A stretch of DNA of 64,000 bases from Alcanivorax sp. (GTDB lineage: Bacteria; Pseudomonadota; Gammaproteobacteria; Pseudomonadales; Alcanivoracaceae), in assembly GCA_017794945.1 (NCBI GenBank), contig CP051239.1, positions 2,222,692 to 2,286,691 on the forward strand, in the 5' to 3' direction. Below, piece by piece: positions 13,168-22,369 of this stretch; position 1 is the first letter of the stretch, and each line of letters opens with the position of its first letter. A model generated the notes under the pieces. That model worked only from the letters and a program-made list of their open reading frames with translations, did not search any database and was not told the DNA's origin. Made by a program: the position numbers and the translations under genes.

Positions 13168-13593
13168 TCAGAGACGATGGCTCTGAATCTGGAAGCCGCG
13201 GTCGCGGTAGAAGCGAAAACGGGCCCGGCCCGCTTCGCGCAGCGGGCCGTCGCCGGTGATCATTTCCGCCACCCGCTGGAAACGGGTGGCGAAATCCGGC
13301 ACCTCCGGCGCCAGATTGATCAGCACATCGTGGTGGTCGCCGGGGTCGTCCCCGTGCCCCACCACCACCGGCGTCTCTGCCATCGGCGTGTCCGCCGCCA
13401 GATCGTGGGGCAGAAAGCCGGTGGCCGGCTGCGCCCAGAAAGCGGCGTCCACCTCGCGGGCGTGGACGTCGTCCCGGCAGTGCACATAAATGCGCCGGGA
13501 CTGCCGCCAGGCCTTCTCCGCGATGCGGCGGGCGAGGGCGGTTTGCACGCCTTCGCCGGCCTGTTCAGTGATGTAGAACAGTATTTCCGTCAA
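13168..13593 (-). CDS. holC: DNA polymerase III chi subunit
   Basis: Clamp-loader accessory subunit that, with psi, links the gamma/tau complex to SSB. The 141-aa length and order (TEILFYITE start, RIYVHCRDD, FLPHDLA, PVVVGHGDDP, LINLAPEVP, RFQRVAEMI) follow the chi family. It is encoded 4 nt after pepA and 75 nt before valS, the conserved pepA-holC-valS arrangement. Confidence 0.93.
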   Translation of the reverse strand: MTEILFYITEQAGEGVQTALARRIAEKAWRQSRRIYVHCRDDVHAREVDAAFWAQPATGFLPHDLAADTPMAETPVVVGHGDDPGDHHDVLINLAPEVPDFATRFQRVAEMITGDGPLREAGRARFRFYRDRGFQIQSHRL

Positions 13594-13597
13594 GGGG

Positions 13598-15079
13598 TCA
13601 GCCTTTGCGCTCCGCCAGATTGATCAGGTAGCGGGTGAGCATCGGCACCGGCCGGCCTGTGGAGCCCTTCTCCTTGCCGCCGCTGTTCCAGGCGGTGCCG
13701 GCGATGTCCAGGTGCGCCCATTTCACGTCGCGGGCAAAGCGGTGCAGGAAGCAGGCCGCGGTGATCGAGCCGCCCTTGGGGCCGCCGATGTTCTGCATGT
13801 CCGCGAACGGGCTGTCCAGCTGGGTCTGGTAGTCCTCCCACAGCGGCATCGGCCAGCCCCGGTCGCCGGTGTCCCGGCCCGCTTCCAGCAGTGCCTCGCT
13901 GAGGGCGTCGTCGTTGCTGTACACCGCCTGGGCGTGGCTGCCCAGGGCCATCACGCAGGCCCCGGTCAGGGTGGCCACATCGATCACCGTATGCGGCTTG
14001 TGCTTCTGCTGCACGTAGGTGAGGGCGTCGCACAGCACCAGCCGGCCCTCGGCGTCGGTGTTGAGAATCTCCACGGTCTGGCCGGACAGGGTTTTGACGA
14101 TGTCCCCGGGGCGCGTGGCTTCGCCGTCGGGCATGTTTTCCGCCGCCGCCACCACGGCCACCAGGTGGATCGGCAGCCCCAGCTCGCAGACGGTTTTCAT
14201 CGCCCCGAATACGCTGGCGGCGCCGCCCATGTCGTACTTCATCTCGTCCATGCTGGCGCCGGGCTTCAGGGAGATACCGCCGGTATCGAAGGTAATGCCC
14301 TTGCCGACCAGGGACACCGGCTTGCCGGTGGCACCCTTGTAGTCCATCACGATCAGGCAGCCCTTGCGGCTGCTGCCCTGGGACACGGCGCAAAACGCGC
14401 CCATGCCCATTTTTTCCGCCTGGGCGTGGCTGATCACCTTCACGGACAGCTTTTTCTCGTAGTCCTTGGCCAGCTGACGGGCGCGCTTGGCCAGGTACTC
14501 CGGGTAGCAATCGTTGGGCGCCATATTGCCCAGGTCCTTGGCCAGCGCGGACCCGGCGGCCACCGCCTTGCCCACGTTGGAGGCCTTCTTCAGGCCGTTA
14601 TTGCGTTCGGCCGCCCAGAAGGTCCACTTCTTCAGGGTCGCCGCCTTGGGCGCTTTGCTGCGGTACAGGTCGAACCGGTAGGCGGCTTCTTCCGCCACCC
14701 GGGTGCCTTCACGCACCTGCCATTCGGTGTCCCGGGCCACGGCCACCGAGCCCAGCACCCACACCGCCTGCTTGGCCGGGCCGCGCTGCAGCGTGCGGCT
14801 CACCTGGCCGACCAGTTTCAGGAAGGCGTTGCCGTCCAGCTCGCTCTTGTCGCCGCAGCCGACCAGAAACAGGCGGCTGGCGGTCAGGCCCGGCGGCTGA
14901 TGCAACCACGCGGTCTGGCCCTTGTCGCCGGAGAAATCTCCGGCCTTAATGAACGCCTTGACCGCTTCGCGTGTCTCATCGGGCAGGTTTTCCGGCAGGG
15001 TTGCGTCGCTGCTCAAGGGAAGAATCACGCAATCCGCTTTGATTTTTGCTAAAGCGGAATGGCTAATGGCGTACTCCAT
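13598..15079 (-). CDS. pepA: Leucyl aminopeptidase (M17)
   Basis: Cytosolic dimetal aminopeptidase; E. coli PepA also binds DNA (XerCD recombination and carAB control). The M17 signature NTDAEGRLVL and the metal-binding GKGITFDTGGISLKP segment are intact in the C-terminal catalytic domain, and an N-terminal macro-like domain precedes it. Length is 493 aa. The start at 15079 has AGGAG six nt upstream; an in-frame ATG 27 nt earlier lacks this. It is divergent from lptF, as in pseudomonads. Confidence 0.96.
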   Translation of the reverse strand: MEYAISHSALAKIKADCVILPLSSDATLPENLPDETREAVKAFIKAGDFSGDKGQTAWLHQPPGLTASRLFLVGCGDKSELDGNAFLKLVGQVSRTLQRGPAKQAVWVLGSVAVARDTEWQVREGTRVAEEAAYRFDLYRSKAPKAATLKKWTFWAAERNNGLKKASNVGKAVAAGSALAKDLGNMAPNDCYPEYLAKRARQLAKDYEKKLSVKVISHAQAEKMGMGAFCAVSQGSSRKGCLIVMDYKGATGKPVSLVGKGITFDTGGISLKPGASMDEMKYDMGGAASVFGAMKTVCELGLPIHLVAVVAAAENMPDGEATRPGDIVKTLSGQTVEILNTDAEGRLVLCDALTYVQQKHKPHTVIDVATLTGACVMALGSHAQAVYSNDDALSEALLEAGRDTGDRGWPMPLWEDYQTQLDSPFADMQNIGGPKGGSITAACFLHRFARDVKWAHLDIAGTAWNSGGKEKGSTGRPVPMLTRYLINLAERKG

Positions 15080-15142
15080 GCTGTCTCCTGAGTTACAATG
15101 CCGCACACTTTCAGTGCAGGTTAAGTGCGGGCGGGGCCGACG

Positions 15143-16243
15143 TTGATATTACACCGCTATATAAATCGACAGGTATTCATGACCACGGTACTGGTCACCT
15201 TCATTCTGGTGATGGTGCTGGTCAGTGGCCGCTTTATCAAGTACTTAGCCGAGGCCGCCGCCGGGCAGATCGCCGCGGACGCCCTGTTTCTGGTGATGGC
15301 GTTCCGGCTCCCCGAGTTTTTGCAGATGATCCTGCCGCTCAGCCTCTACATCGCTATCCTGCTGGTGTTGGGGCGCATGCACATGGACAACGAGATGGTG
15401 GTGCTGCGCGCCGGCGGGCAGGGCGACGGCCGGGTGGTCCGCTCACTGATTGTACCCGCCCTGGTGGCGATGAGCGTGATCGCCCTGTTCGCGCTCTACG
15501 TGACCCCGCAAGGGGACGCGGAGGTAAACCGCATCTTCGAGGAACAGAAAGGGCGCTCGGTGCTGGAACTGCTGACCCCCGGGCGCTTCCACGTCAAAGG
15601 CGACGACGACAACCAGCGGGCCACCTACGCGGAAAGCCTCAACCGTGAGGAAGGCGTACTGGAAAACGTGTTCGTGGCCGACGCCAGCTTCTCCAGTGAG
15701 GCAGCCGGCCGCTTGCTTACGGTCTGGGCGCGCAGCGGCAACCTGGTGCAGCAGGACGGCATCAGCTACCTGGAACTGACCGACGGCTACCAGTACCAGG
15801 GTAAGCCCGGCGAGGCGGATTACCGCGAAGTGGCCTTCGAAAAAGCCCGCGTGCGCATCGGCAGCGAGCGTTCCAGCAGCCGCCCGCCGGAGGTCCGGGG
15901 CCGTTCCACCCTGGATCTGATCGACGACGGCGGCAATCAGGCCATGGCGGAACTGGCGTGGCGCTGGTCGCTGGTGCTGACGGTGCCGATCATGTGTCTC
16001 GCCGCCGTGCCGCTGTCCCGGGTTAATCCTCGCCAGGGCCGGTTTCTGCGCATGATCCCCGCGGTGCTCGGCTACATGCTCTACGTCGGCTTGTTGTTGA
16101 CCATGCGCAGCTGGATCGCCGAAGTGCCGGGCAGCGACCGGCCCTGGTACTACTCCATGGTCTGGATTCATCTGATCGCCGGGTTCGCGGTCTTCATGCT
16201 GTACTTCGGTGACCGGCTCAAGCCGAGGAGGGCCCGCGCATGA
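15143..16243 (+). CDS. lptF: LPS export permease LptF
   Basis: Inner-membrane subunit of the LptB2FG ABC transporter that extracts LPS toward the Lpt bridge. Three N-terminal membrane helices, a large periplasmic beta-jellyroll domain (about residues 120-250) and three C-terminal helices match the family. The TTG at 15143 was chosen because L-ILHRYINRQVF aligns with the normal LptF start and GGGG lies 6 nt upstream; a GTG at 15125 would add six residues. Overlaps lptG by 4 nt. Confidence 0.94.
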   Translation: MILHRYINRQVFMTTVLVTFILVMVLVSGRFIKYLAEAAAGQIAADALFLVMAFRLPEFLQMILPLSLYIAILLVLGRMHMDNEMVVLRAGGQGDGRVVRSLIVPALVAMSVIALFALYVTPQGDAEVNRIFEEQKGRSVLELLTPGRFHVKGDDDNQRATYAESLNREEGVLENVFVADASFSSEAAGRLLTVWARSGNLVQQDGISYLELTDGYQYQGKPGEADYREVAFEKARVRIGSERSSSRPPEVRGRSTLDLIDDGGNQAMAELAWRWSLVLTVPIMCLAAVPLSRVNPRQGRFLRMIPAVLGYMLYVGLLLTMRSWIAEVPGSDRPWYYSMVWIHLIAGFAVFMLYFGDRLKPRRARA

Positions 16244-17301
16244 CCCTGCTCAAACGGTATTTCTGGCGTTCGGTGCTGCTGCCGTCGCTGGCCATCGTGG
16301 CGATCATCGTCGGTCTGGACTGCCTGTTCAGCTTTATCTACGAGCTGGAGTTCCTGCGTGGGGGTTACCAGGTGATGCAGGCGCTGCAGTTCGTGCTCAC
16401 CACGGTGCCGCGCCGCTTCCATGAATATCTGCCCATGGCGATTCTGCTCGGCACCCTGATCGGCCTGGGGCTGATGGCCAACAGCGGCGAGCTGTCGGTG
16501 ATCCGCGCCGCCGGGGTGTCCACCCTGCAGGTCAGCTGGATGGTGTTGCGCCCGGTGATTTTCCTGATGCTGTTGTCGGTGCCGGTGGGCGAGTATCTGG
16601 CCCCGTATACCGAGCAGGTGGCGCAGAGCAACCGCTCCCTGCAGGAGGGCGGCGGCGAGGCCCTGCGCAGCGAATACGGCTTCTGGCACCGGGAAGGCGA
16701 CGAATTCATCCATATCAATACGGTGCAGCCCAACGGGGTGCTCTACGGCCTCACCCGCTACCGCTTCAACGACGATCACCAGCTGGAAGAGAGCCAGTTC
16801 GTGGAGCGGGCGCTCTACCAGGGCGACCACTGGACGCTGCAGAACATCCAGGGCACCCGCTTCGGCGACGACCGCACCGAAACCTACACCGAAGGCGGCG
16901 GCCGCTGGGACACCAGCCTGACCCCGCAACTGCTGAGCATCGTGGTCCTCGAGCCCCGGCGGCTGGCCATGGCCAAGCTGTGGAACTACACCCGCTATAT
17001 GAAAGAGCAGGGGCTGCAAAGCGCGGACTATATGCTGGCGTTCTGGCAGAAACTGCTGATGCCGGTGGCCACCATCGGCATGGTGCTGATCGCCATTTCC
17101 TTTATTTTCGGCCCCCTGCGCGAAGTCACCATGGGGCTGCGCATGGCCGCCGGCATCGTCGCCGGGCTGGCCTTCAACTACGGTCAGCAGTTTTTTGGGC
17201 ATCTGTCGCTGGTGTTCCGCACCGAGCCGCTGATGGCGGCGGGGCTGCCACCGCTGCTGTGCCTGATACTGGGCGTCTGGCTGCTGCTGCGGGTGCGTTG
17301 A
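16240..17301 (+). CDS. lptG: LPS export permease LptG
   Basis: Partner of LptF in the LptB2FG transporter. The 353 aa have the family layout: TM helices near residues 12-32, 60-85 and 95-120, a periplasmic jellyroll, and three C-terminal helices ending in the LLLRVR tail. The conserved N-terminal MTLLKRYFWRSVLLPSL is typical. The start overlaps the lptF stop (ATGA), implying coupling. In pseudomonads an RDD gene usually follows lptG; here the RDD gene lies 45 kb away. Confidence 0.95.
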   Translation: MTLLKRYFWRSVLLPSLAIVAIIVGLDCLFSFIYELEFLRGGYQVMQALQFVLTTVPRRFHEYLPMAILLGTLIGLGLMANSGELSVIRAAGVSTLQVSWMVLRPVIFLMLLSVPVGEYLAPYTEQVAQSNRSLQEGGGEALRSEYGFWHREGDEFIHINTVQPNGVLYGLTRYRFNDDHQLEESQFVERALYQGDHWTLQNIQGTRFGDDRTETYTEGGGRWDTSLTPQLLSIVVLEPRRLAMAKLWNYTRYMKEQGLQSADYMLAFWQKLLMPVATIGMVLIAISFIFGPLREVTMGLRMAAGIVAGLAFNYGQQFFGHLSLVFRTEPLMAAGLPPLLCLILGVWLLLRVR

Positions 17302-17377
17302 ACGGCTGGCAATGTTGGCCGGGCTTGGTATACTCGCCGCCCGAGACAGCGGGTTCGCTGTCCAGCGGTAAGCCAAA

Positions 17378-17464
17378 GCCAGAGTGGTGGAATTGGTAGA
17401 CACGACGGATTCAAAATCCGTTGCCCGCGAGGGCGTGCCGGTTCAAGTCCGGCCTCTGGTACCA
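17378..17464 (+). tRNA. tRNA-Leu (anticodon CAA)
   Basis: An 87-nt class II tRNA: acceptor GCCAGAG/CTCTGGT, anticodon stem ACGGA/TCCGT with loop TTCAAAA (anticodon CAA at 17412-17414, reading UUG), a long variable arm, T-loop GGTTCAAGTCC, and an encoded 3' CCA. It lies 76 nt downstream of lptG and marks the left edge of the accessory region. tRNA-Leu genes are common integration sites. Confidence 0.97.
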
Positions 17465-17859
17465 AACATTATGTCGGGAATGGACTTCCGACGCAGCGTC
17501 GTCACTGGGATTTCCCTTTCTGGATTCGTTAGGACGCCCGTTCAACTTGCTCCTTCGACTAGCCAGTTGGGGCTGCTGCAAACATCCCCCTCTTCATCTG
17601 GTTGCAAGCCGGGCAGCCCTAATCGGTGGTTGCCCTCTCTCTTCCCTTGAACCGCACGACTACCTTGTCAAACGAAGAATCTGATTCCGCGGAGGTTTCG
17701 GCGCCCCACCGTGTGCGCTGCTGCTTCAAACGGCAGTGTCCTGTCACGGCAAAAGATAAATTAGCTTTAAGAAAAAGTTCTTATTGAGTTTTGGTTGGTT
17801 AACCAATAGCATCTTTGTAAACGTATACTTCATGCTGTAGTTCTCTAGAGGAGGTTCTG
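17465..17859 (+). other. Non-coding junction after tRNA-Leu
   Basis: A 395-bp stretch without a convincing gene. Short frames here have no recognisable domain. The left part is of intermediate GC; the right part (from about 17745) turns AT-rich and carries the promoter and operator of the following catabolic operon. I see no tRNA terminator, integrase fragment or clear direct repeat of the tRNA 3' end. Confidence 0.7.
17784..17812 (+). promoter_or_regulatory. Promoter with TTGGT-N6-ACCAA operator in spacer
   Basis: A -35 TTGAGT (17784-17789) and a -10 TAGCAT (17807-17812) have 17-bp spacing. The spacer contains the perfect inverted repeat TTGGT-TGGTTA-ACCAA (17791-17806). A repressor on this site would directly occlude RNA polymerase. 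Related repeats occur at 30620, 35275 and 54849. The next gene starts 47 nt downstream, after GAGGAGG. Confidence 0.65.
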
Positions 17860-18729
17860 ATGAGTGCAATCTCAATTCAGCCCCGTAAAGTAGATTTTGA
17901 TGTGTCCTCTGTGCCGCGCCACTGGAATGGCGGTGATCCTGTGGTAACCCGTTTTTTTGACGCCTTGTCGGTGCATTTTCCCGAGGGTGAGCGGTTTTTT
18001 ATCCAGTCGGTGCGCCATTTCCAGGATCAGGTGACGGACCAGCGCTTGCGTGAAGATATCCGCCATTTCATTCGTCAGGAGGGCCAGCACGGTATCGTCC
18101 ATGATCGTTTCAATGACGTGATGGAGGCGCAGGGAATCGATGTCGATCAGATTACCCGCAACCTGCGTCGTTTTATTCGTACGACACAGAAATACATGCC
18201 GGAAAAGTATCAACTGGCGATGACCGCGGCTTTCGAGCATTTTACCGCCACTCTGGGCGAGGCGATGCTCAAGGATGAAACGGATATGTTCCGAGATGCG
18301 GATCCGGTAATGCGGGCGATGTTTCTCTGGCATGGTGTGGAAGAGGTTGAGCACAAGGCAGTGGCGTACGATGTATACCGAACCGCGGCAGGCGGAGGTT
18401 ATTTGACTCGCGCTTCGGCCCTGGTGGTTGCCATGCTGATGGTGCACCTGGTCGTCGGACCGGTGTTCGTGAATATGTTGCGTCTTGACGGTGCGATGCG
18501 ACGGCCGACGGTAGTGCTGCGTGGTCTAAACCGGCTCTACGGTCGTCGCGGTATTCTGACCCGCATGTTGCCCGAGTTTGTTGCGTGGTTCCGTCCGGGA
18601 TTCCACCCCTGGGAAACGGGCATGCCGGAGAAAGTCGCGGCATGGTTGAAGGAGTACGGAGAGCATGGTGATCCGATGCGGGCATCGGCCGCCGTATATG
18701 AAACCGAGCCGGTGAGCGAGGCCGCCTGA
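17860..18729 (+). CDS. PF10118-family (COG3687) predicted metal-dependent protein, copy 1
   Basis: A 289-aa member of the family usually annotated 'metal-dependent hydrolase', with no reaction that I know to be established. Conserved acidic and His residues form the series E44 ... E74-x-x-H77 ... E126 (EHFTA) ... E162-x-x-H165, the ligand order and approximate spacing of ferritin-like di-iron oxygenases and desaturases. H81 and H158 are also shared by all three copies in the window. A hydrophobic helix lies near residues 185-205. First gene of the + operon, coupled to the next gene (TGAATG). A di-iron oxidase role is inference; family membership is firm. Confidence 0.82.
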   Translation: MSAISIQPRKVDFDVSSVPRHWNGGDPVVTRFFDALSVHFPEGERFFIQSVRHFQDQVTDQRLREDIRHFIRQEGQHGIVHDRFNDVMEAQGIDVDQITRNLRRFIRTTQKYMPEKYQLAMTAAFEHFTATLGEAMLKDETDMFRDADPVMRAMFLWHGVEEVEHKAVAYDVYRTAAGGGYLTRASALVVAMLMVHLVVGPVFVNMLRLDGAMRRPTVVLRGLNRLYGRRGILTRMLPEFVAWFRPGFHPWETGMPEKVAAWLKEYGEHGDPMRASAAVYETEPVSEAA

Positions 18730-19746
18730 ATGGTCGGCGGAGAAGTGTCTGAAACGGCTGTAAGGCCAAAGATCGGGGCGCGTCACTGCCACAGGCCGGG
18801 CAGGCACTGTGGCAGTTCGGCCATCCGGGACTTGCTTGAGTTCCACGGCTTGGTGATGAGCGAGGCTTGCTGTTTTGGTCTTGGGGCCGGACTCGGCATT
18901 ACCTATGTGGAGACTGCAGCCTCCAATACCCCTTTCATCGTGCATGTGCGTTCAATGGAATTCGAGGAAAAGGTATTCAATACTTTGGATGTTCCCTTTT
19001 CCTGGCGCAGCTATCGCGATCAACGGTCCGCCAATACGGATCTCAAACGGGTGCTGAATGAAAATCGACCCGCACTGTTGTTAACTGACATTTTCCATTT
19101 GCCCTACTTCCAAAGCAGCACACATTTTGCAGGGCACGCCATCGTGGCATGGTTATATGACGAGGAGCGGGACGAGGTGTTGGTCAGTGATACCGAACGC
19201 CCGGGATTGATCGCGGTATCTACGGCTGATTTGGCCGACGCACGCTTCTCCACTGCGCCCCCTTTCATTCATAACGGAAACCTGTTTGCCCCCGAAGCTA
19301 TCAAAGCCAGCGTAACTCCGGAACGTATTCGGAGGGCTATCTTTGACAATGCCTATGCTCTGGCGAACGGCGATCGTTTTAGCGGTCTCGCGGCGCTGGA
19401 TACTTGGATTGACCGGCTGTCACATTGGGCGGCTGACGAAAACTGGCGCTGGTCGTTGCGTTTTGCTTACCAGGTGATCGAAAAGCGCGGTACTGGGGGA
19501 GCCGGATTTCGTACCCTGTACGCCGATTTTTTGGAAGAGGCCAGTGCACGGCTTACCGTGGTGAGAGATGCGAAGTTAGTGGAGCTCATGCGAGGCGCGG
19601 CAGCGGCTTGGTCCGGCTTGGCGGCTGTTTTGAAAATGGCTTCCGAGGCAACGACATTTCCTTCCGGCGATATCGAGTTGGCTATTAATCGGGTTAAATC
19701 ACACGAGTCGCGTTATGTGAAGTGTGTACTAGATGCTCTGGGCTGA
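18730..19746 (+). CDS. BtrH_N / DUF4872-type protein, copy 1
   Basis: A 338-aa protein with an N-terminal BtrH-like domain: RHCGSSAIRDLLEFHG (C27) then a glycine-rich FGLGAGLG. H136 (FAGHAIVAW) and D154 (VSDTE) complete a plausible Cys-His-Asp triad. The C-terminal half matches DUF4872. BtrH itself transfers an acyl group from an acyl carrier protein to an aminoglycoside, so an acyltransferase or thioester-handling role is possible; the substrate here is unknown. Starts on the base after the stop of the PF10118 gene. A divergent paralogue is at 37529. Confidence 0.78.
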   Translation: MVGGEVSETAVRPKIGARHCHRPGRHCGSSAIRDLLEFHGLVMSEACCFGLGAGLGITYVETAASNTPFIVHVRSMEFEEKVFNTLDVPFSWRSYRDQRSANTDLKRVLNENRPALLLTDIFHLPYFQSSTHFAGHAIVAWLYDEERDEVLVSDTERPGLIAVSTADLADARFSTAPPFIHNGNLFAPEAIKASVTPERIRRAIFDNAYALANGDRFSGLAALDTWIDRLSHWAADENWRWSLRFAYQVIEKRGTGGAGFRTLYADFLEEASARLTVVRDAKLVELMRGAAAAWSGLAAVLKMASEATTFPSGDIELAINRVKSHESRYVKCVLDALG

Positions 19747-19825
19747 TTAGATAAAAGCGACCGGACCCGGAGCGATACACTGGCTCTTGGGTGAGCCAGG
19801 CCAATGGAAAGGGGGAAGCGATTCG

Positions 19826-20287
19826 ATGTCAGATCGTTATTTAACCATGGCCAAGACCTTCTTTGGCACATCCCATCCCTTGTTCAACGCCTTCGGCGTG
19901 GAAGTGGAGGAAGTTGGCAAAGGGCGTGCCGCCATGAGCCTCTCCTGCCGTCCAGCGCTTTGCGATCGACACGGGGGGCTTCACCGAGGAGTTGTTGTCA
20001 CGCTATTGGATACCAATTGCGGGTTGGCAATATTTTCCCGACTTGGTGACATGCGTCCGATTGCGACCATCGATCTGCGTGTGGATTTCATTCGCCCCGT
20101 ACCCGCGGGGGAGGGAATCTACAGCGAGGTGGAGTGTTACGCGGTACGAGGTGATATCGCCTATGTGCGCGGACAAGGTTGCGCTTATTCCGATCATAAC
20201 TTGCTGGCAACGGTATTCGGTTCGTTTGCCGTCGGTACTCTCGGGCCTGCATTCGATTCAGCCATGAAAGGGGAGGGGAAAGTATGA
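19826..20287 (+). CDS. PaaI-type hotdog thioesterase
   Basis: A 153-aa hotdog-fold protein probably hydrolysing an acyl-CoA intermediate and freeing CoA. The family core DRHGGLHRGVVVTLLDTNCG (residues 47-66) holds the HGG oxyanion loop and D62 on the following helix. The central beta-strands (IATIDLRVDFIRP) fit. The ATG at 19826 was chosen for its GGGGGAAG upstream; a TTG at 19787 is less likely. Followed by a second, different hotdog gene. Confidence 0.82.
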   Translation: MSDRYLTMAKTFFGTSHPLFNAFGVEVEEVGKGRAAMSLSCRPALCDRHGGLHRGVVVTLLDTNCGLAIFSRLGDMRPIATIDLRVDFIRPVPAGEGIYSEVECYAVRGDIAYVRGQGCAYSDHNLLATVFGSFAVGTLGPAFDSAMKGEGKV

Positions 20288-20330
20288 AAGAGCGATCGCT
20301 TTTGAATCGCCAGATGACGGGTTGGCCGAC

Positions 20331-20726
20331 ATGGCTCTGAATAAAGCGCAAAAAGAAATGCTTGAAAATACTCCATTTGTGGAGTTTCTAGGTCTTGAGG
20401 CGCTGACCTCTGATGAGGGGTTCTCTTGCCGGTTGTGCTTTCGAGAACAGCATATCGGTAACCCTCTGTTGCGTACCTTTCATGGCGGAATCCTCGCCAG
20501 TTTTGCCGAAATAACGGCAGCTCTCTATTTGATGGAATCGCTTAATCTAGTCGAAGAGCCGTTATGCAGTAGTATGACCTTTGATTATTTACGGCCCGCG
20601 TTTGCGGGCACAATTCGTGCCGAGCCTTGTATTGTCCGTGCAGGAAGACGTTTCGTAGTCGTTTCCGTCGACGTTTATCTGGATAAAACGCTTGTGTCAA
20701 TCGGGCGCTTTATCTATAGCCGCTAA
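20331..20726 (+). CDS. Second PaaI-type hotdog thioesterase
   Basis: A 131-aa hotdog-fold protein with HGG at residues 51-53 (RTFHGGILASFAE) and E60 on the helix, the usual catalytic acidic position in PaaI-like enzymes. SSMTFDYLRPAFAGTIRAEP is the typical central strand pair. The ATG at 20331 was preferred to a TTG nine nt upstream. Tandem PaaI genes may act as a heteromer. AT-richer than the core genes. Confidence 0.82.
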   Translation: MALNKAQKEMLENTPFVEFLGLEALTSDEGFSCRLCFREQHIGNPLLRTFHGGILASFAEITAALYLMESLNLVEEPLCSSMTFDYLRPAFAGTIRAEPCIVRAGRRFVVVSVDVYLDKTLVSIGRFIYSR

Positions 20727-20775
20727 GTATTTTCAACTGGGGGCTGATGCTTTTTGAACCACCTGGGAAAATACC

Positions 20776-22326
20776 ATGATCATATCGCAAACATTACGTC
20801 GTGCGGTCCAGCAAAATCCTGACGGCATCGCCACGATTTACAAAGATAGAAAGCGGTCATGGCGCGCTTTTGAGAATCGTGTTGCGCGCCTGGCCGCGGG
20901 CCTTCGCGCCTTGGGAGCGGAAAGAGGGAATCGCGTCGCGATCTTGTCACTCAATAGCGACCGCTACCTAGAATATTTTTACGCCGTGCCATGGGCCGGC
21001 GGGGCTCTTAATCCCGTCAATATCCGCCTGGCACCGCCGGAGATCGCGTACAGTCTGAACGATTCCGCATCGTCCATCCTGTTTGTCGATGATGCATTCA
21101 GCGACATGCTGTCAAAACTGCGGCCGCTGCTTGAGACCGTTCAACATGTGGTTTTCATGGGCGACGGTAGTTTACCGGACGGTTGTGTCGACTATGAGTC
21201 GCTTATCGCTGAATCCGATCCGATGCGGGATATCAGCGAAGGAGGGAGCGAGCTTGCCGGACTGTTCTATACCGGGGGGACCACCGGGCGGTCGAAAGGC
21301 GTGATGCTGAGCCATGACAACCTTGTCTTCAATGCGCTTAATGTGGTGCCGGAAATGGATTATGGGTCCGGCACGATCTACATGCATGCGGCTCCGATGT
21401 TTCATTTGGCCGATATGGCAAGCACTTTTGCCGTGACGCTAGCTGGTGGCACGCACGGCATCGTACCTCGTTTCGACATAGACGATGTGCTCTCTTTTAT
21501 TGAGCGTGAAAGAGTTACACATGCCTTACTCGTGCCAACGATGATCAATCTGCTGGTGTCCTCCGGAAGAATAAAGGAATTCGACGTAAGTAGCGTCAAG
21601 CGCATGCTCTACGGAGCGTCGGCCATGCCTGAGTCAGTATTGATCAGCGCCATGAAGCAGATGCCGGACGCTCTGTTCGCTCAAGGGTATGGACAGACGG
21701 AGGCGTCACCCATCATCACCGCCTTGCCACCCGATTTCCATGTCCCTGGAGGCGACAAACTTCGAAGCGCGGGCAGAGCCGCGCTGGGAGTCGAGGTTGC
21801 CATTTTTGACAAGGATGATACCGAGCGGCCGAGATGCGAAGTTGGCGAGATCTGCGCCAGAGGTCCGAACGTCATGCTGGGTTATTGGGGAATGGAGGAA
21901 GCCTCCGCTGAGGCCCTGCGTAACGGCTGGTTGCATACCGGCGATCTCGGTTATATGGATGAAGACGGGTTTGTCTTCATCGTCGATCGCGTCAAGGACA
22001 TGATCATCAGTGGTGGGGAGAATATATTCTCGGTCGAAGTTGAGAGTGCTATCTATAGTCATCCCGCGGTACAGGAATGCGCGGTGGTGGGGATTCCCCA
22101 CGATGAATGGGTTGAAACGGTGCATGCAATCGTCGTGCCTCGCCAAGGCCATGTGCTCACGGAAGACGAGCTGTTGAGTCATTGCCGGGAGTTGATTGCC
22201 GGTTACAAACTTCCACGTAGTATCGAGTTCCGTAGTGAACCATTGCCGATAAGTGGCGCCGGCAAGATTCTCAAGAATGAGCTGCGTGCACCCTACTGGG
22301 AGCGGATGGGCCGATCGGTTACCTGA
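20776..22326 (+). CDS. Acyl-CoA synthetase (AMP-binding), operon 1
   Basis: ATP-dependent adenylate-forming ligase (516 aa) activating a carboxylic acid to acyl-CoA. The P-loop-like YTGGTTGRSKG is residues 165-175, GYGQTEASPI marks the A5 motif, and GDLGYMDEDGFVFIVDRVKDMIISGGENIFSVEVE holds the A7/A8 hinge. The C-terminal Lys is in GAGKILKNELR. Lies between the thioesterases and the two ACAD genes, so it likely feeds them. Chain length or ring specificity cannot be told from sequence. Confidence 0.9.
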   Translation: MIISQTLRRAVQQNPDGIATIYKDRKRSWRAFENRVARLAAGLRALGAERGNRVAILSLNSDRYLEYFYAVPWAGGALNPVNIRLAPPEIAYSLNDSASSILFVDDAFSDMLSKLRPLLETVQHVVFMGDGSLPDGCVDYESLIAESDPMRDISEGGSELAGLFYTGGTTGRSKGVMLSHDNLVFNALNVVPEMDYGSGTIYMHAAPMFHLADMASTFAVTLAGGTHGIVPRFDIDDVLSFIERERVTHALLVPTMINLLVSSGRIKEFDVSSVKRMLYGASAMPESVLISAMKQMPDALFAQGYGQTEASPIITALPPDFHVPGGDKLRSAGRAALGVEVAIFDKDDTERPRCEVGEICARGPNVMLGYWGMEEASAEALRNGWLHTGDLGYMDEDGFVFIVDRVKDMIISGGENIFSVEVESAIYSHPAVQECAVVGIPHDEWVETVHAIVVPRQGHVLTEDELLSHCRELIAGYKLPRSIEFRSEPLPISGAGKILKNELRAPYWERMGRSVT

Positions 22327-22369
22327 TTTATCATTCTTGTCAAAACCACTTGCTTGGATGAGGAAAATT

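Noticed and set aside
10252..13623. A 1123-codon open frame on the + strand
   Set aside because: It lies antisense to valS and holC. Its His/Gln/Val-rich composition is what a high-GC gene gives in the opposite frame, and valS is unmistakable on the other strand.
13712..15052. A 446-codon open frame on the + strand
   Set aside because: Antisense shadow of pepA with no domain; rich in His, Gly and Arg as in other shadows here.
16168..17403. A 411-codon open frame on the - strand
   Set aside because: Antisense to lptG and running into tRNA-Leu; no recognisable motif.
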